Assembly (NCBI GenBank): GCA_021770925.1
Contig: JAETPY010000005.1
Coordinates: forward strand, 1-55,885
Direction: 5' to 3'
From: Erysipelotrichaceae bacterium
Lineage (GTDB): Bacteria; Bacillota_I; Bacilli_A; Erysipelotrichales; Coprobacillaceae
DNA: 55,885 nt
Positions 18,932 through 27,505 of this stretch are shown piece by piece. The notes under the pieces are model-generated. The model had not been told where the DNA came from and ran no database searches. It saw nothing but the letters and a program-made list of their open reading frames with translations. The position numbers were made by a program, and so were the translations under genes. Every line of letters begins with the position of its first letter. Position 1 is the stretch's first letter.

Positions 18932-18997
18932 TACTCCTTATAAACAAAAACCTCCTCATAGAATGAGAAGGCTTTGCGCAAATGGGCTCCATAGAGT
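18931..18997 (-). repeat. Tandem unit copy 2 (distal)
   Basis: Second copy of the 67-68-bp unit, including a remnant of the abi ribosome site (AAGGAGTAT) where the coding start has been replaced by the -35 of the next promoter. This points to an ancient duplication of RNA plus gene start. Confidence 0.95.
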
Positions 18998-19013
18998 GAC
19001 CAATGCTACTTTT
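18944..19013 (-). ncRNA. Predicted small RNA 2 of the Abi locus
   Basis: Same 54-nt 3' body as small RNA 1 but with a different 5' segment (AAAAGTAGCATTGGTC). The start is uncertain: TTGAAC...TAATAT (16-bp spacer, around 19070-19045) or a TAGAAT -10 at about 19018 are candidates. It ends at the hairpin 18951-18971 with TTTTT. Confidence 0.5.
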
Positions 19014-19175
19014 ATTCTATGACTAAAATATAAGAATTATTCTTTTATATTAAAATTTTATCATAGTAGTTCAACAATGTAAAAGTTATATGAACAACAT
19101 ATATAAAAACTCGTTATTTTATTTAATTTTAATAAGAGAAAATTAAATTTATAAATAATCTTTGTACTATTTAAT
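19000..19175. other. Leader/intergenic DNA upstream of the RNA units
   Basis: AT-rich, no gene. Carries candidate promoter elements for small RNA 2 only. Confidence 0.4.
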
Positions 19176-19202
19176 AAAAAAGAGTGTTATTTTATAACAC
19201 TC
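19176..19202 (-). terminator. Terminator at the end of the 19201 gene
   Basis: GAGTGTTAT (19182-19190) and ATAACACTC (19194-19202) with a 3-nt loop, then six T on the minus strand. The arm includes the stop codon. Confidence 0.8.
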
Positions 19203-20049
19203 AATAATAATAGTTACGATCATATGTAGGATATTTACGTTTTAAAACCATATAAACAACAACCAGCACTATACCTATTACACCACAAATCAAACCTGAA
19301 AGATGTAAACTATCTACTGGAATATCAATACTCATGCCTAATATCCTCATTCCAATAGTAAATTCCATGGCATTAATTACTAAAGGTAAGAATAAACCAA
19401 TAATTATTCCTGAACTCAATGAACTAATTCCACTATATAAAGTCCATTTAAAATATGATTTATTAATTACACCTAATAGTATAATAATAACTATTAAACT
19501 AACTATACAAATTACTCTAGTCAAAATATCGCTTAAAGTACTATATGTTTTAATAAATTGTTTTGTTTTAGGGGGAGCTGTCTGTATCTTTTCAACTGTA
19601 TTTTTTATCTTATTTTGTAATGTACTATTTTCATCAGCTAATTTAGTTTGAATTCTATCTATTTGTTCTTGAGAAATCTCTTTTCCAATTGCTTCTTCGA
19701 TTTCAGGAATACTTTTATCTAAAGCATTTGATAGTTGAGATAATATATCTGCAACTTTCACTTCACTACCATTATTAATAGATTCTGTTATCTGCTCTAA
19801 CAAATCTCCTGTAACATTATTCAATGTATCATTATTTTTGATTATATCTTCAACCTTATCAATAGTTTCACTACTCACATCAGGGAATGCACTATTTAAA
19901 ACCTCTTTGATTCCAGTACTTGCTTCTTGAATAACAATTGCATTTGTTACTGTCTTTGTTGACATAGTTCGAATTGATAAGTTTACACACAATAATATAA
20001 TTACTGGTATCATAATAATTGTTAAAAGTATATTTAAAAACTTTTTCAT
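19201..20049 (-). CDS. Membrane protein of unknown function, 4 membrane segments
   Basis: 282 residues from the ATG at 20049. GGAGGT lies 7 nt before it, and the ATG at 20064 is part of that ribosome site. One N-terminal membrane segment (about 8-28) is followed by an outside, helical, Glu/Asn/Asp-rich stretch of about 130 residues (30-165) with repeating DKVEDII/LSNALDKSIPEIEEA-like helices. Three more membrane segments (about 175-275) and a Tyr-rich tail (NYYY) follow. I recognise no family. It has its own terminator and lies downstream of the GT2 gene but separated by that gene's terminator. Confidence 0.75.
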   Translation of the reverse strand: MKKFLNILLTIIMIPVIILLCVNLSIRTMSTKTVTNAIVIQEASTGIKEVLNSAFPDVSSETIDKVEDIIKNNDTLNNVTGDLLEQITESINNGSEVKVADILSQLSNALDKSIPEIEEAIGKEISQEQIDRIQTKLADENSTLQNKIKNTVEKIQTAPPKTKQFIKTYSTLSDILTRVICIVSLIVIIILLGVINKSYFKWTLYSGISSLSSGIIIGLFLPLVINAMEFTIGMRILGMSIDIPVDSLHLSGLICGVIGIVLVVVYMVLKRKYPTYDRNYYY

Positions 20050-20107
20050 TCCATATACCTCCATATCCTCTAGATAATCTAATTATAATTCCTTTTACCT
20101 CTTAAGT

Positions 20108-20132
20108 CAAAAAAGAGAGTTACATCCTCTCT
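20108..20132 (-). terminator. Terminator after the GT2 gene
   Basis: AGAGAG (20114-20119) and CTCTCT (20127-20132), with six T following on the minus strand. Overlaps the stop region of the glycosyltransferase gene. Confidence 0.7.
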
Positions 20133-21075
20133 AATTATAACCTTGTTTACGATTACTATCTTTAACGATATAAATAGGTCGAGCTTTATTTTCCATATAA
20201 TCTTTAGATACATATTCTCCCAATATTGCAATTAACAGCATTTGTGTACCACTTAAAAATAAAATTAAACAAACTATCGTTGTATAACCACTAACACTAT
20301 TTCCAAATAACAAAGTTGATATTGCAGTATAAAAAGATAAAATTATCGATCCAATAAACAAGAATACTCCAAAAACACCTGCTAATTTTAATGGTGCTGT
20401 AGAAAAAGAGAAAATTCCTTCTAATGCATAAGAAAACAAACTCTTAAAATTCCATTTAGTACACCCTGCCGCCCTTTCAACATTACTAAAGGGTATCCAC
20501 TTAGTCTCAAAACCAACATAAGAAAACAACCCCTTCATATAACGATTATATTCTCTTATTTCTAAAATTGAATTTACCATTAACCTGCTCATCATCCTAA
20601 AATCACCAGCACCATCAGACATATCTAAATTTGACAAACGCTGCATAATTTTATAAAAAGACTTACTCAAAAAATTACGCAAAACACCTTCACCATCACG
20701 ATCCATCCGTTTCCCTGCACAACAATCATATCCTTCCTGACTAACTGCATAATACATAGGTGCTAATAATTTTGGAGGATGCTGTAGATCCGCATCCATA
20801 ATAACACAATAATCGCCAATAGATTTTTCTAACCCTGCAAACATAGCAGCTTCTTTGCCAAAATTACGAGAAAATGAATAATAATTACAGTGTGTATCAA
20901 GGGCACAAATATCTTTTAATAAATTAATCGTGTGATCACTGCTGCCATCATCAATAAACAATATTTCATAATCAATATTTTCAATTTTTTCTAATTCTTT
21001 ACTTACTTCCTGATGAAACAATGGCAATACATCTTCTTCATTATAACAAGGTACAATAACACTAATTTTGTCCAT
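20131..21075 (-). CDS. GT2 glycosyltransferase, CsbB/GtrB type (undecaprenyl-phosphate sugar synthase)
   Basis: 314 residues from the ATG at 21075, since GGAGGT is 7 nt upstream of that ATG but only 1 nt before the ATG at 21081. GT-A fold with VIVPCYNEED at the start, DDGSSDHT, and the metal motif MDADLQHPP. Two C-terminal membrane segments (about 230-300) are followed by a short basic tail. The family loads a sugar onto undecaprenyl phosphate on the inner face. It overlaps gtrA, and with YfhO downstream-acting partners it forms a full three-part cassette. Confidence 0.9.
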   Translation of the reverse strand: MDKISVIVPCYNEEDVLPLFHQEVSKELEKIENIDYEILFIDDGSSDHTINLLKDICALDTHCNYYSFSRNFGKEAAMFAGLEKSIGDYCVIMDADLQHPPKLLAPMYYAVSQEGYDCCAGKRMDRDGEGVLRNFLSKSFYKIMQRLSNLDMSDGAGDFRMMSRLMVNSILEIREYNRYMKGLFSYVGFETKWIPFSNVERAAGCTKWNFKSLFSYALEGIFSFSTAPLKLAGVFGVFLFIGSIILSFYTAISTLLFGNSVSGYTTIVCLILFLSGTQMLLIAILGEYVSKDYMENKARPIYIVKDSNRKQGYN

Positions 21076-21469
21076 ACTCATGACCTCCCTTTACTGCAAA
21101 AATCTTAAATTTACATAAGCTATAATTTGATACAACTGTAATTACACTAACTACTATCTTAGAAAGCATTTCATTAGCACCCAACAATTGAATAAATCCA
21201 AATAACAGGACGCTTTCTACTACTAATGTTCCTAAACGTAATATAAAAAACTGATAAGCTTCCCTTCCTGCTTCATTTACACTTTTAAAAACATAACGTT
21301 TATTAGCCCAGAAAGCAAAGATTACTGCTCCTATCCAGGAAACAATATTTGCAATTAACCACCCTTGACCAACAATCCTAATTGCAGTCCAAAATATAAT
21401 AAAATTAACTGCTGTGGTACAGCCGCCTATAAATATATAACTAATCAGCTCTTTTAATTCCTCTTTCAT
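21062..21469 (-). CDS. GtrA/GtcA-family flippase-like membrane protein
   Basis: 135 residues, four membrane segments, with the family start ISYIFIGGCTTAVNF and the typical WIGAVIFAFWANKRYVF. GtrA/GtcA proteins are thought to move undecaprenyl-phosphate sugar across the membrane. It overlaps the YfhO gene by 29 bp and the GT2 gene by 14 bp, so the three are translationally linked. Confidence 0.9.
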   Translation of the reverse strand: MKEELKELISYIFIGGCTTAVNFIIFWTAIRIVGQGWLIANIVSWIGAVIFAFWANKRYVFKSVNEAGREAYQFFILRLGTLVVESVLLFGFIQLLGANEMLSKIVVSVITVVSNYSLCKFKIFAVKGGHEYGQN

Positions 21470-23882
21470 TCTTTTTCCATCTCCCTTGAAATACTACCAG
21501 CACGATACCTGCTCCACTCAATCCTAAACCAATATCTTTCATTGGAGCTTTAAACATAATTTTAACCTGATGTTTTCCTTTAGATATTTTAGCCCCTAAA
21601 AATGCTTTATTAACACATTCATTCTTTACCTTTTTACCATCGATCAATACCGTATATCCATTTTGATAAGTAAATGATGTTACAAGATATCCATCTTCTT
21701 TTACATTTATTGTCCCGTTTGCTAGAGCATCTTTTTGATGATAAGTCCCCTTAAAAGCATCAATCTCTTGATTACGATTTTTTATAACATCATAATCAAC
21801 CATATGAACCCTTATATTAGATAAATCATATCTTCCCTTTGAAAACTCAACTTCTAGTTTATCTAATATATCATTTTGACTTAATATATATGTAAAATGT
21901 GTATTGTGATTGGGATAAGGTGCGCTGACTGCTGATAATTTATTTTTAATACCATTAATTGTGACACTTGTATCAGTATCTTTAATTAATTTTACTTTTT
22001 TTAAATCAAACTCAATAATTAAAATCTTATCTTTTAAATTCTGGTTAATATTTAATACTAGATTAGATTTTTTCTTTGTATTTATACGGTAACCATTATT
22101 TAGTTTAACTATCCCTAAATATTCACTTTTATTATCTATTGTTGTTTTTAAATCAATTGTCTCTACTTTACTTTGATAATTTTTCTGATTAGTTTCTACA
22201 ATCGTATTATTGTAGATCGTATCTAATGTTTCAGGAAAATTTAGTTTATCAAATTCATTTTCGTTGTAAATGTCATTTGAAGCATATATTAATGGTAGAA
22301 CATCATTATTCTGATACACATTTTTTTTTATTTCCTGATAACCGATAGGAACGATTTTCTCACTATATATTGTTTTTACTGACATCATTCCCTGAAAAAA
22401 AATATTAGAATTAGATAAACACGCTACTCTATTTCTGATACTAATTGGATTATTAATAATATCATAATAAAATTGATTATATCGTGGATTACTAATTGAA
22501 CTGTAAATAGAAGTTCTATATATATCATTCTTTACTTGATTTACAGTATTTAAGGATTCTTTGAAAATATCATTGCGGCTATCTTGATCAACTTTAATAT
22601 CTTTTATCTTAGAAACCTGCTGATATGTCTTTGTTGAAACAAAACTCTCTGTTTGATTATCAAAATAACTTATCATTAGAGGAGTAATCATTAAAAGTAA
22701 AACTGTATTTTTTGTAAACTTTAAATATAATAATATTCCAATCATGCATATTATCATATCTAAAATAACTAATGGCTGACTATAAAATACTAATACTGGT
22801 AAAAGTAATAAAATAATTATTTTTATATCTAATTTTATTGACTGTTGTTTAAAATATTGTAGAACATAAATAGTTAAATATATTATTAAAGGTATTAATG
22901 GAATTAATATTTTAGCTCGTGGATACAAAAAACCATTTAGGACAAAGGAAAAAAACGGAATAAATAAAAGTAGTAATAGCCAGATACTTAAATAGCGTAC
23001 TTTCTTTATCTTTAACCCTAATACTAATCCAACCCAGGCAAGATATCCAAGACCACACCCATAATGATCATATAATAAAGATTCAAAATTTAACCTTGGG
23101 ACTAGCAAACTTATTAAATTAATTGAAGTATTCTTACTTTGATGATTTTCCAGCATTACATATGCTGTAGGGAGTAACAAAACACCACAAATCATTACTG
23201 CGATTATTAACGGTTTTAAAAAAAGAAATATTTCTTTTAACTTTAATTTTTTTTCAAGCTTAAATATTTCAAAACAATAATAACTAAAAATCACTAACAG
23301 AGCTGAAATACTAAAAAAATAACTATTCGTAATTATTCCTACAACTGAAACAATTAATAAAATCACTTTCTTCTTTTCAATATATATATCTACTGCTATC
23401 AATGCTAGAATCAACATTGCCATATAATCAACAAACATTATTTGTCGATGACTTTGAAAAAGCAAAGAAGAAGATAGCAATAAAACTGCTCCAATTATGC
23501 ATAACCAAGTATTAAATTGTTTGCGTTTCAACCAAAGGTAACATAAATTAATACTTAGAAGTATATTAATTATCATATAGGTAATTATTATATCTTTCAT
23601 TTCTACTGATGGTAATAGACAGCTTATTAATACATCTATCCTTAATAAGCCATAATAAGATATGTTATATATATTTTGTCCAGCACCAATGTTAAAAGCA
23701 AAATCGGGGAAAATTGTTTTGTTTTCTAACATTACATTTCTAATGTAATCAGCCAGATTGACATGTTGCGAAAACCAATCTGTATTAGAACCAAAGATAC
23801 TTGAAGAAGGCGTGATATAATAAATCATCACTATAGTTAAACATGTTAAAAATATAATTGGATAAATATTTTTTCTTTTCAT
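21441..23882 (-). CDS. YfhO-family membrane protein (predicted GT-C glycosyltransferase)
   Basis: 813 residues from the ATG at 23882 (AGGAG 10 nt upstream; the ATGs at 23906 and 23891 lack a spaced ribosome site). About 12 N-terminal membrane helices carry the short outside loop SIFGSNTDWFSQHVN with an acidic residue, as in GT-C enzymes. A large extracellular domain (about 400-770) ends in the typical YfhO tail: YTVLIDGKKVKNE, then KGKHQVKIMF, and a last helix. YfhO works with CsbB and GtcA in glycosylating lipoteichoic acid in Bacillus. The same role is inferred here. Confidence 0.88.
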   Translation of the reverse strand: MKRKNIYPIIFLTCLTIVMIYYITPSSSIFGSNTDWFSQHVNLADYIRNVMLENKTIFPDFAFNIGAGQNIYNISYYGLLRIDVLISCLLPSVEMKDIIITYMIINILLSINLCYLWLKRKQFNTWLCIIGAVLLLSSSLLFQSHRQIMFVDYMAMLILALIAVDIYIEKKKVILLIVSVVGIITNSYFFSISALLVIFSYYCFEIFKLEKKLKLKEIFLFLKPLIIAVMICGVLLLPTAYVMLENHQSKNTSINLISLLVPRLNFESLLYDHYGCGLGYLAWVGLVLGLKIKKVRYLSIWLLLLLFIPFFSFVLNGFLYPRAKILIPLIPLIIYLTIYVLQYFKQQSIKLDIKIIILLLLPVLVFYSQPLVILDMIICMIGILLYLKFTKNTVLLLMITPLMISYFDNQTESFVSTKTYQQVSKIKDIKVDQDSRNDIFKESLNTVNQVKNDIYRTSIYSSISNPRYNQFYYDIINNPISIRNRVACLSNSNIFFQGMMSVKTIYSEKIVPIGYQEIKKNVYQNNDVLPLIYASNDIYNENEFDKLNFPETLDTIYNNTIVETNQKNYQSKVETIDLKTTIDNKSEYLGIVKLNNGYRINTKKKSNLVLNINQNLKDKILIIEFDLKKVKLIKDTDTSVTINGIKNKLSAVSAPYPNHNTHFTYILSQNDILDKLEVEFSKGRYDLSNIRVHMVDYDVIKNRNQEIDAFKGTYHQKDALANGTINVKEDGYLVTSFTYQNGYTVLIDGKKVKNECVNKAFLGAKISKGKHQVKIMFKAPMKDIGLGLSGAGIVLVVFQGRWKKNERGIKRAD

Positions 23883-24023
23883 TACTATCATTCTCCTGTT
23901 TAACATTATCTATCATCTTCCTTAAGAATAGCCTAAAGAACATCTAAATATTTCTTAATTTTTATTTTATTAATCTCTTAACAATTAATATAATGTATAA
24001 TAAATACGAAAGTTGGTGAATAT

Positions 24024-24725
24024 ATGATAAATAATAAAATTTTAATTGCTGATGATAATCCTGAGATTCGAGAAATATTAAATGTTCTTTTATCTAGTGA
24101 AGGTTATGAGGTTATTGAAGCTAAAGATGGCCAAGAGGTAATCGATTTAATTAGTAAAGACATTGATTTATATATTCTTGATATTATGATGCCTGTTATA
24201 AATGGATATCAGGCATGTATTGAAATTCGTAAAAAATCTAATGCTCCAATTCTATTTTTAACTGCGAAAAGTCAAGAGAGTGATAAAACACTAGGATTTT
24301 CTAGTGGTGGCGATGACTACCTTTCTAAACCCTTTTCTTATAATGAACTAACAACTAGAGTTAAAGCATTACTAAGAAGATATTATGTTTATCAAGGAAA
24401 AGTTAATCATAATGATACTACTGAAAACAAAATTATATACAATAATATAGTTATTGATCCTAATAACGAAACAGTATTTTTAAATAATGAGCAAATAGAA
24501 CTAACATACATTGAATACCAAATCTTATACCTGCTTTTAAGCAATCGTAAACATATATATTCTACCCAGGTCCTTTATGAAAATATATGGAACGAACCAT
24601 ATTATTACAGTGCTAATAATACTATCATGGTACATATTCGAAATTTGCGAAAAAAGATCGAAAGTGATCCTCAAAATCCTAAAATAATTAAAACTATTTG
24701 GGGTAAGGGATATCGCTGTGATTAA
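24024..24725 (+). CDS. OmpR/PhoB-family response regulator
   Basis: 233 residues. Receiver domain with acidic pocket DDN (10-12), phospho-Asp53 in LYILDIMMP, Thr in FLTAKSQ and Lys in SKPF. Winged-helix DNA-binding domain follows (about 130-230) ending KTIWGKGYRCD. It overlaps the kinase gene by 8 bp. Closest style is the VanR-like group in Firmicutes. The target genes are not evident from position. Confidence 0.93.
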   Translation: MINNKILIADDNPEIREILNVLLSSEGYEVIEAKDGQEVIDLISKDIDLYILDIMMPVINGYQACIEIRKKSNAPILFLTAKSQESDKTLGFSSGGDDYLSKPFSYNELTTRVKALLRRYYVYQGKVNHNDTTENKIIYNNIVIDPNNETVFLNNEQIELTYIEYQILYLLLSNRKHIYSTQVLYENIWNEPYYYSANNTIMVHIRNLRKKIESDPQNPKIIKTIWGKGYRCD

Positions 24726-26040
24726 ATACTTTTTTAATAAATTAAGTATTCAGATAAGTGCTGTTATTATTTTATTTGGAGGCCTTGGTATAACTATTTT
24801 CTGTTTTTTGTATATGGAAAGAGAAAGTTTTTTTGAATTCACTCAAAATTTAGGAATTATTTCTGAAAATACAGAAGCTTATGCAATTAATATTGAAAAC
24901 CAGTTAATTGATAATAATGTTTCAATTAATGACGTTGAAGAAATAGATAAAATTTTAGGGGTAAGTGAAATTTATAGTGTAAATTTATACAATAAAGCTA
25001 ATAATCTTGCAATAACAGGATCCTTTGCAACCACGCTAGATAATCTTTTAATCGGTTATACCATTTATGATACTGATGCAATCTATAATAGTGAGGAATA
25101 TCATACGGATATTGAATTAAAAGATGGAACAGTAGAAATGTATGTATATTCTTATGCTATTGCTAAACTGGTTGTTCCTTATCTTGTATTTTCTATCATC
25201 TCTGCTTTATCAGTCTTTTTGATCCCAACATATTTATTTATAAAAAGAAAGGTCCATTATATTGAAACTTTAAAAAATGATGTTACATTTATGTCTCAAG
25301 GTGATTTAAATCATCCTATTTCCATAAATAGTAATGATGAAATAGGTGAATTATCTAATCAAATCAATAATCTACGCTTAATTTTAAAAGACAATTTTGC
25401 TACTGAAGAAGCGAATCGCAAAGCTAATTATGAACTCGTAACTGCCTTGTCTCATGATCTTCGAACTCCATTAACATCATTAATGGGTTATTTAGATATT
25501 ATTAGACTTAAAAAATATAAAAATGAAAAACAGTATAATCTATATCTTAATAATTCAATCGATAAAGTTAATCAAATTAATGAATTAGCTAATAAGATGT
25601 TTGAATATTTTCTCGTTTTTAGCAAAGAGCAGGATACTGAACTAACTAAGTTGTCTTTAGGGGTAATCTATGAATATATGATTGAAAATATTAATGTATT
25701 AGATGAAAATGGATTTATTGTTGACAAAAGTCTCCAGCCAGCAGATGCTTTTATTCGTGGAAATATAAATCTTATTAAAAGAATCATTAATAATATTTTT
25801 TCGAATCTATTAAAGTATGCCGAAGCTAGTCAGCCTATAAATATTAAAATGAGTACTGATGAAAATAATTTAAAGTTAGAATTTAAAAATCAAAAAAAAT
25901 ATACTACTAATTATATTGAAAGCAACCAGATTGGTTTAAAAAGTGTTCAGCAGATGTTAAAAATTCATGATGGTTCTTTTATGGTTGTTGATGATGAAAA
26001 TGTGTTTAATATCACTATTACATTTCCTTTAATAAAATAA
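24718..26040 (+). CDS. Sensor histidine kinase
   Basis: 440 residues, GTG start within the regulator's end, with AAGGGA upstream. Membrane segment (about 12-32), extracellular sensor (33-145), second segment (150-174), HAMP (about 175-228), HisKA with ALSHDLRTPL (His246), and an ATPase region with the N-box NIFSNLLKYA. The usual DxGxG G1 box is replaced by a weaker FKNQKKY/NQIGLKS arrangement, as in some VanS-like kinases. It presumably phosphorylates the regulator encoded just upstream. Confidence 0.92.
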   Translation: MIKYFFNKLSIQISAVIILFGGLGITIFCFLYMERESFFEFTQNLGIISENTEAYAINIENQLIDNNVSINDVEEIDKILGVSEIYSVNLYNKANNLAITGSFATTLDNLLIGYTIYDTDAIYNSEEYHTDIELKDGTVEMYVYSYAIAKLVVPYLVFSIISALSVFLIPTYLFIKRKVHYIETLKNDVTFMSQGDLNHPISINSNDEIGELSNQINNLRLILKDNFATEEANRKANYELVTALSHDLRTPLTSLMGYLDIIRLKKYKNEKQYNLYLNNSIDKVNQINELANKMFEYFLVFSKEQDTELTKLSLGVIYEYMIENINVLDENGFIVDKSLQPADAFIRGNINLIKRIINNIFSNLLKYAEASQPINIKMSTDENNLKLEFKNQKKYTTNYIESNQIGLKSVQQMLKIHDGSFMVVDDENVFNITITFPLIK

Positions 26041-26080
26041 TTAGTGTATAATGATGATATATTTTAATTGAGGTGACCAT

Positions 26081-26593
26081 ATGCAAACAATCGCAAAATT
26101 TGAAAAAGTATCAGTTAAACAATTTTTAAATGATTTTAAAGATAGTTTTCCTGAGTATAACGAAACAACAATAAATGAAATTTATGATTCATTAAAATTA
26201 CCTAAAAGAGCTACAGTAGGATCAGCCGGATATGATTTTTATACTCCGATTGATTTTATTTTAAAACCTAACGAAACTATCAAGATTCCTACCGGAATTA
26301 GAGTTTCTATTAGTGAAGGATGGTTTTTAGCAATCTTTCCAAGAAGCGGTTTAGGTTTTAAATATCGTTTACAATTAAATAATACTGTAGGTATAATTGA
26401 CAGTGATTATTACCATAGTGATAATGAAGGACATATTTTTATTAAAATCACTAATGACAGTAATGAAAATAAAACGGTAGAAATAAAAAAAGGACAAGGA
26501 TTTGCCCAAGGAATATTTATGCCTTTTGGTATTTGTGAAGATGATGATACAAATCAACAGCGTAATGGTGGATTTGGTTCAACAACTAAATAA
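26081..26593 (+). CDS. dut: dUTP diphosphatase (dUTPase)
   Basis: 170 residues, all five trimeric-dUTPase motifs in order: AGYDFYTP, PRSGLG, NTVGIIDSDYY, then GQGFAQGIF and the C-terminal GGFGSTTK that closes over the active site. It hydrolyses dUTP to dUMP. The N-terminal extension of about 45 residues before motif 1 is a little longer than the usual 20-30. GAGGTGACC precedes the ATG. It follows the kinase by 40 bp and may be read from the same transcript. Confidence 0.93.
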   Translation: MQTIAKFEKVSVKQFLNDFKDSFPEYNETTINEIYDSLKLPKRATVGSAGYDFYTPIDFILKPNETIKIPTGIRVSISEGWFLAIFPRSGLGFKYRLQLNNTVGIIDSDYYHSDNEGHIFIKITNDSNENKTVEIKKGQGFAQGIFMPFGICEDDDTNQQRNGGFGSTTK

Positions 26594-26602
26594 GGTTATT
26601 AG

Positions 26603-26625
26603 AGGTGAAGAAATTCACCTTTTTA
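26603..26625 (+). terminator. Terminator between dut and the LytTR gene
   Basis: AGGTGAA (26603-26609), GAAA loop, TTCACCT (26614-26620) and TTTT. Also covers the stop of the convergent LytTR gene. Confidence 0.65.
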
Positions 26626-27310
26626 AATATTTATCAACAGCTAAATATATTTCTTTTGCTCGCGAATGAGCAATTTCAAAGTTCCTGTATGTTTCATCTA
26701 TGTTAATAATGATCTGTTGATGATTATATTTTAATATATGATTTACATTAATGATACTATCACGATTAACCATAATGAAACATGAATTTAATTTCTTATA
26801 AATATCTTTTAATGTCTTTTCCATTAATCGCTCTTCTTTATTAGTAAATAGATATATTTTTCGATTAACCATCTTAATATATTTAATATTTTTTTGTTTA
26901 AATAAAGTAATATTATTTCCTGCTGTTTTTAAACTAACATATTCTTTTTCAAAAATCTTAAAACAATCTTTAATATCTTTAAGCAGCATTCTATCAATAT
27001 CTTTTATGTCAATAAAATCATAAACATTAAGAAAATAAGAATTGTATCTTTTATATTTATCATTAGAAATAAAAATAATAATTATTTCTTTATTAAAAAA
27101 ATAAAGTTCTTTAGCGATATTAGCTCCTGTACAACTAAAATCATCTAAATCGATTATTACTATTTCATAATTCTTTTTTTCATCTACTAATTCATCTAAT
27201 TTAGATATTTTAAAAATTCGATAATCATAGTTTTCTTTAAATAATTCTTTTGAAATAAAATTATGAATAGCTTGATTCATCGGTTTTGATAATACTGCGA
27301 TATTTATCAT
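26615..27310 (-). CDS. LytTR-family response regulator (AgrA-like)
   Basis: 231 residues. N-terminal receiver-like domain (1-120) with VIIDLDDFS at the phospho-acceptor position, but without the usual DD pair near the start, so phosphorylation is uncertain. LytTR DNA-binding domain (about 130-231) has IKYIKMVNRKIYLFT and the typical FIMVNRDSIINVNHI. Such regulators control secreted peptides and bacteriocins. No sensor kinase of the matching HPK10 type is adjacent. It diverges from the secreted protein/ABC operon, which is the obvious candidate target. Confidence 0.88.
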   Translation of the reverse strand: MINIAVLSKPMNQAIHNFISKELFKENYDYRIFKISKLDELVDEKKNYEIVIIDLDDFSCTGANIAKELYFFNKEIIIIFISNDKYKRYNSYFLNVYDFIDIKDIDRMLLKDIKDCFKIFEKEYVSLKTAGNNITLFKQKNIKYIKMVNRKIYLFTNKEERLMEKTLKDIYKKLNSCFIMVNRDSIINVNHILKYNHQQIIINIDETYRNFEIAHSRAKEIYLAVDKYLKR

Positions 27311-27411
27311 TTTTAATGTCCTCTCCCATATTTTTAAACATCATTTTTCTCTTTTTAAACATCTAATTATATAATTTATAAAAATTATAATATAATATAA
27401 GTATCTAACAA

Positions 27412-27456
27412 GTGACAAATGTCATATAATTACAATAGTTTTTATTCACTACAATA
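27412..27456 (+). promoter_or_regulatory. Possible regulator-binding region before the secreted-protein operon
   Basis: The palindrome TGACAAATGTCA (27412-27423) is followed by two ACAATA repeats starting at 27431 and 27450 (19 bp apart). Candidate sites for the divergent LytTR protein. LytTR repeats usually lie about 21-22 bp apart, so this is weak. Confidence 0.25.
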
Positions 27457-27505
27457 CACTAATTATAAACAACTATAAATCATGGGGAAAGGATAAAGAT
27501 ATATT

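Noticed and set aside
18812..18997. CRISPR array
   Set aside because: Only two repeat units of 54 bp with promoter and terminator signals; no regular spacers and no cas genes. It fits a duplicated RNA gene better.
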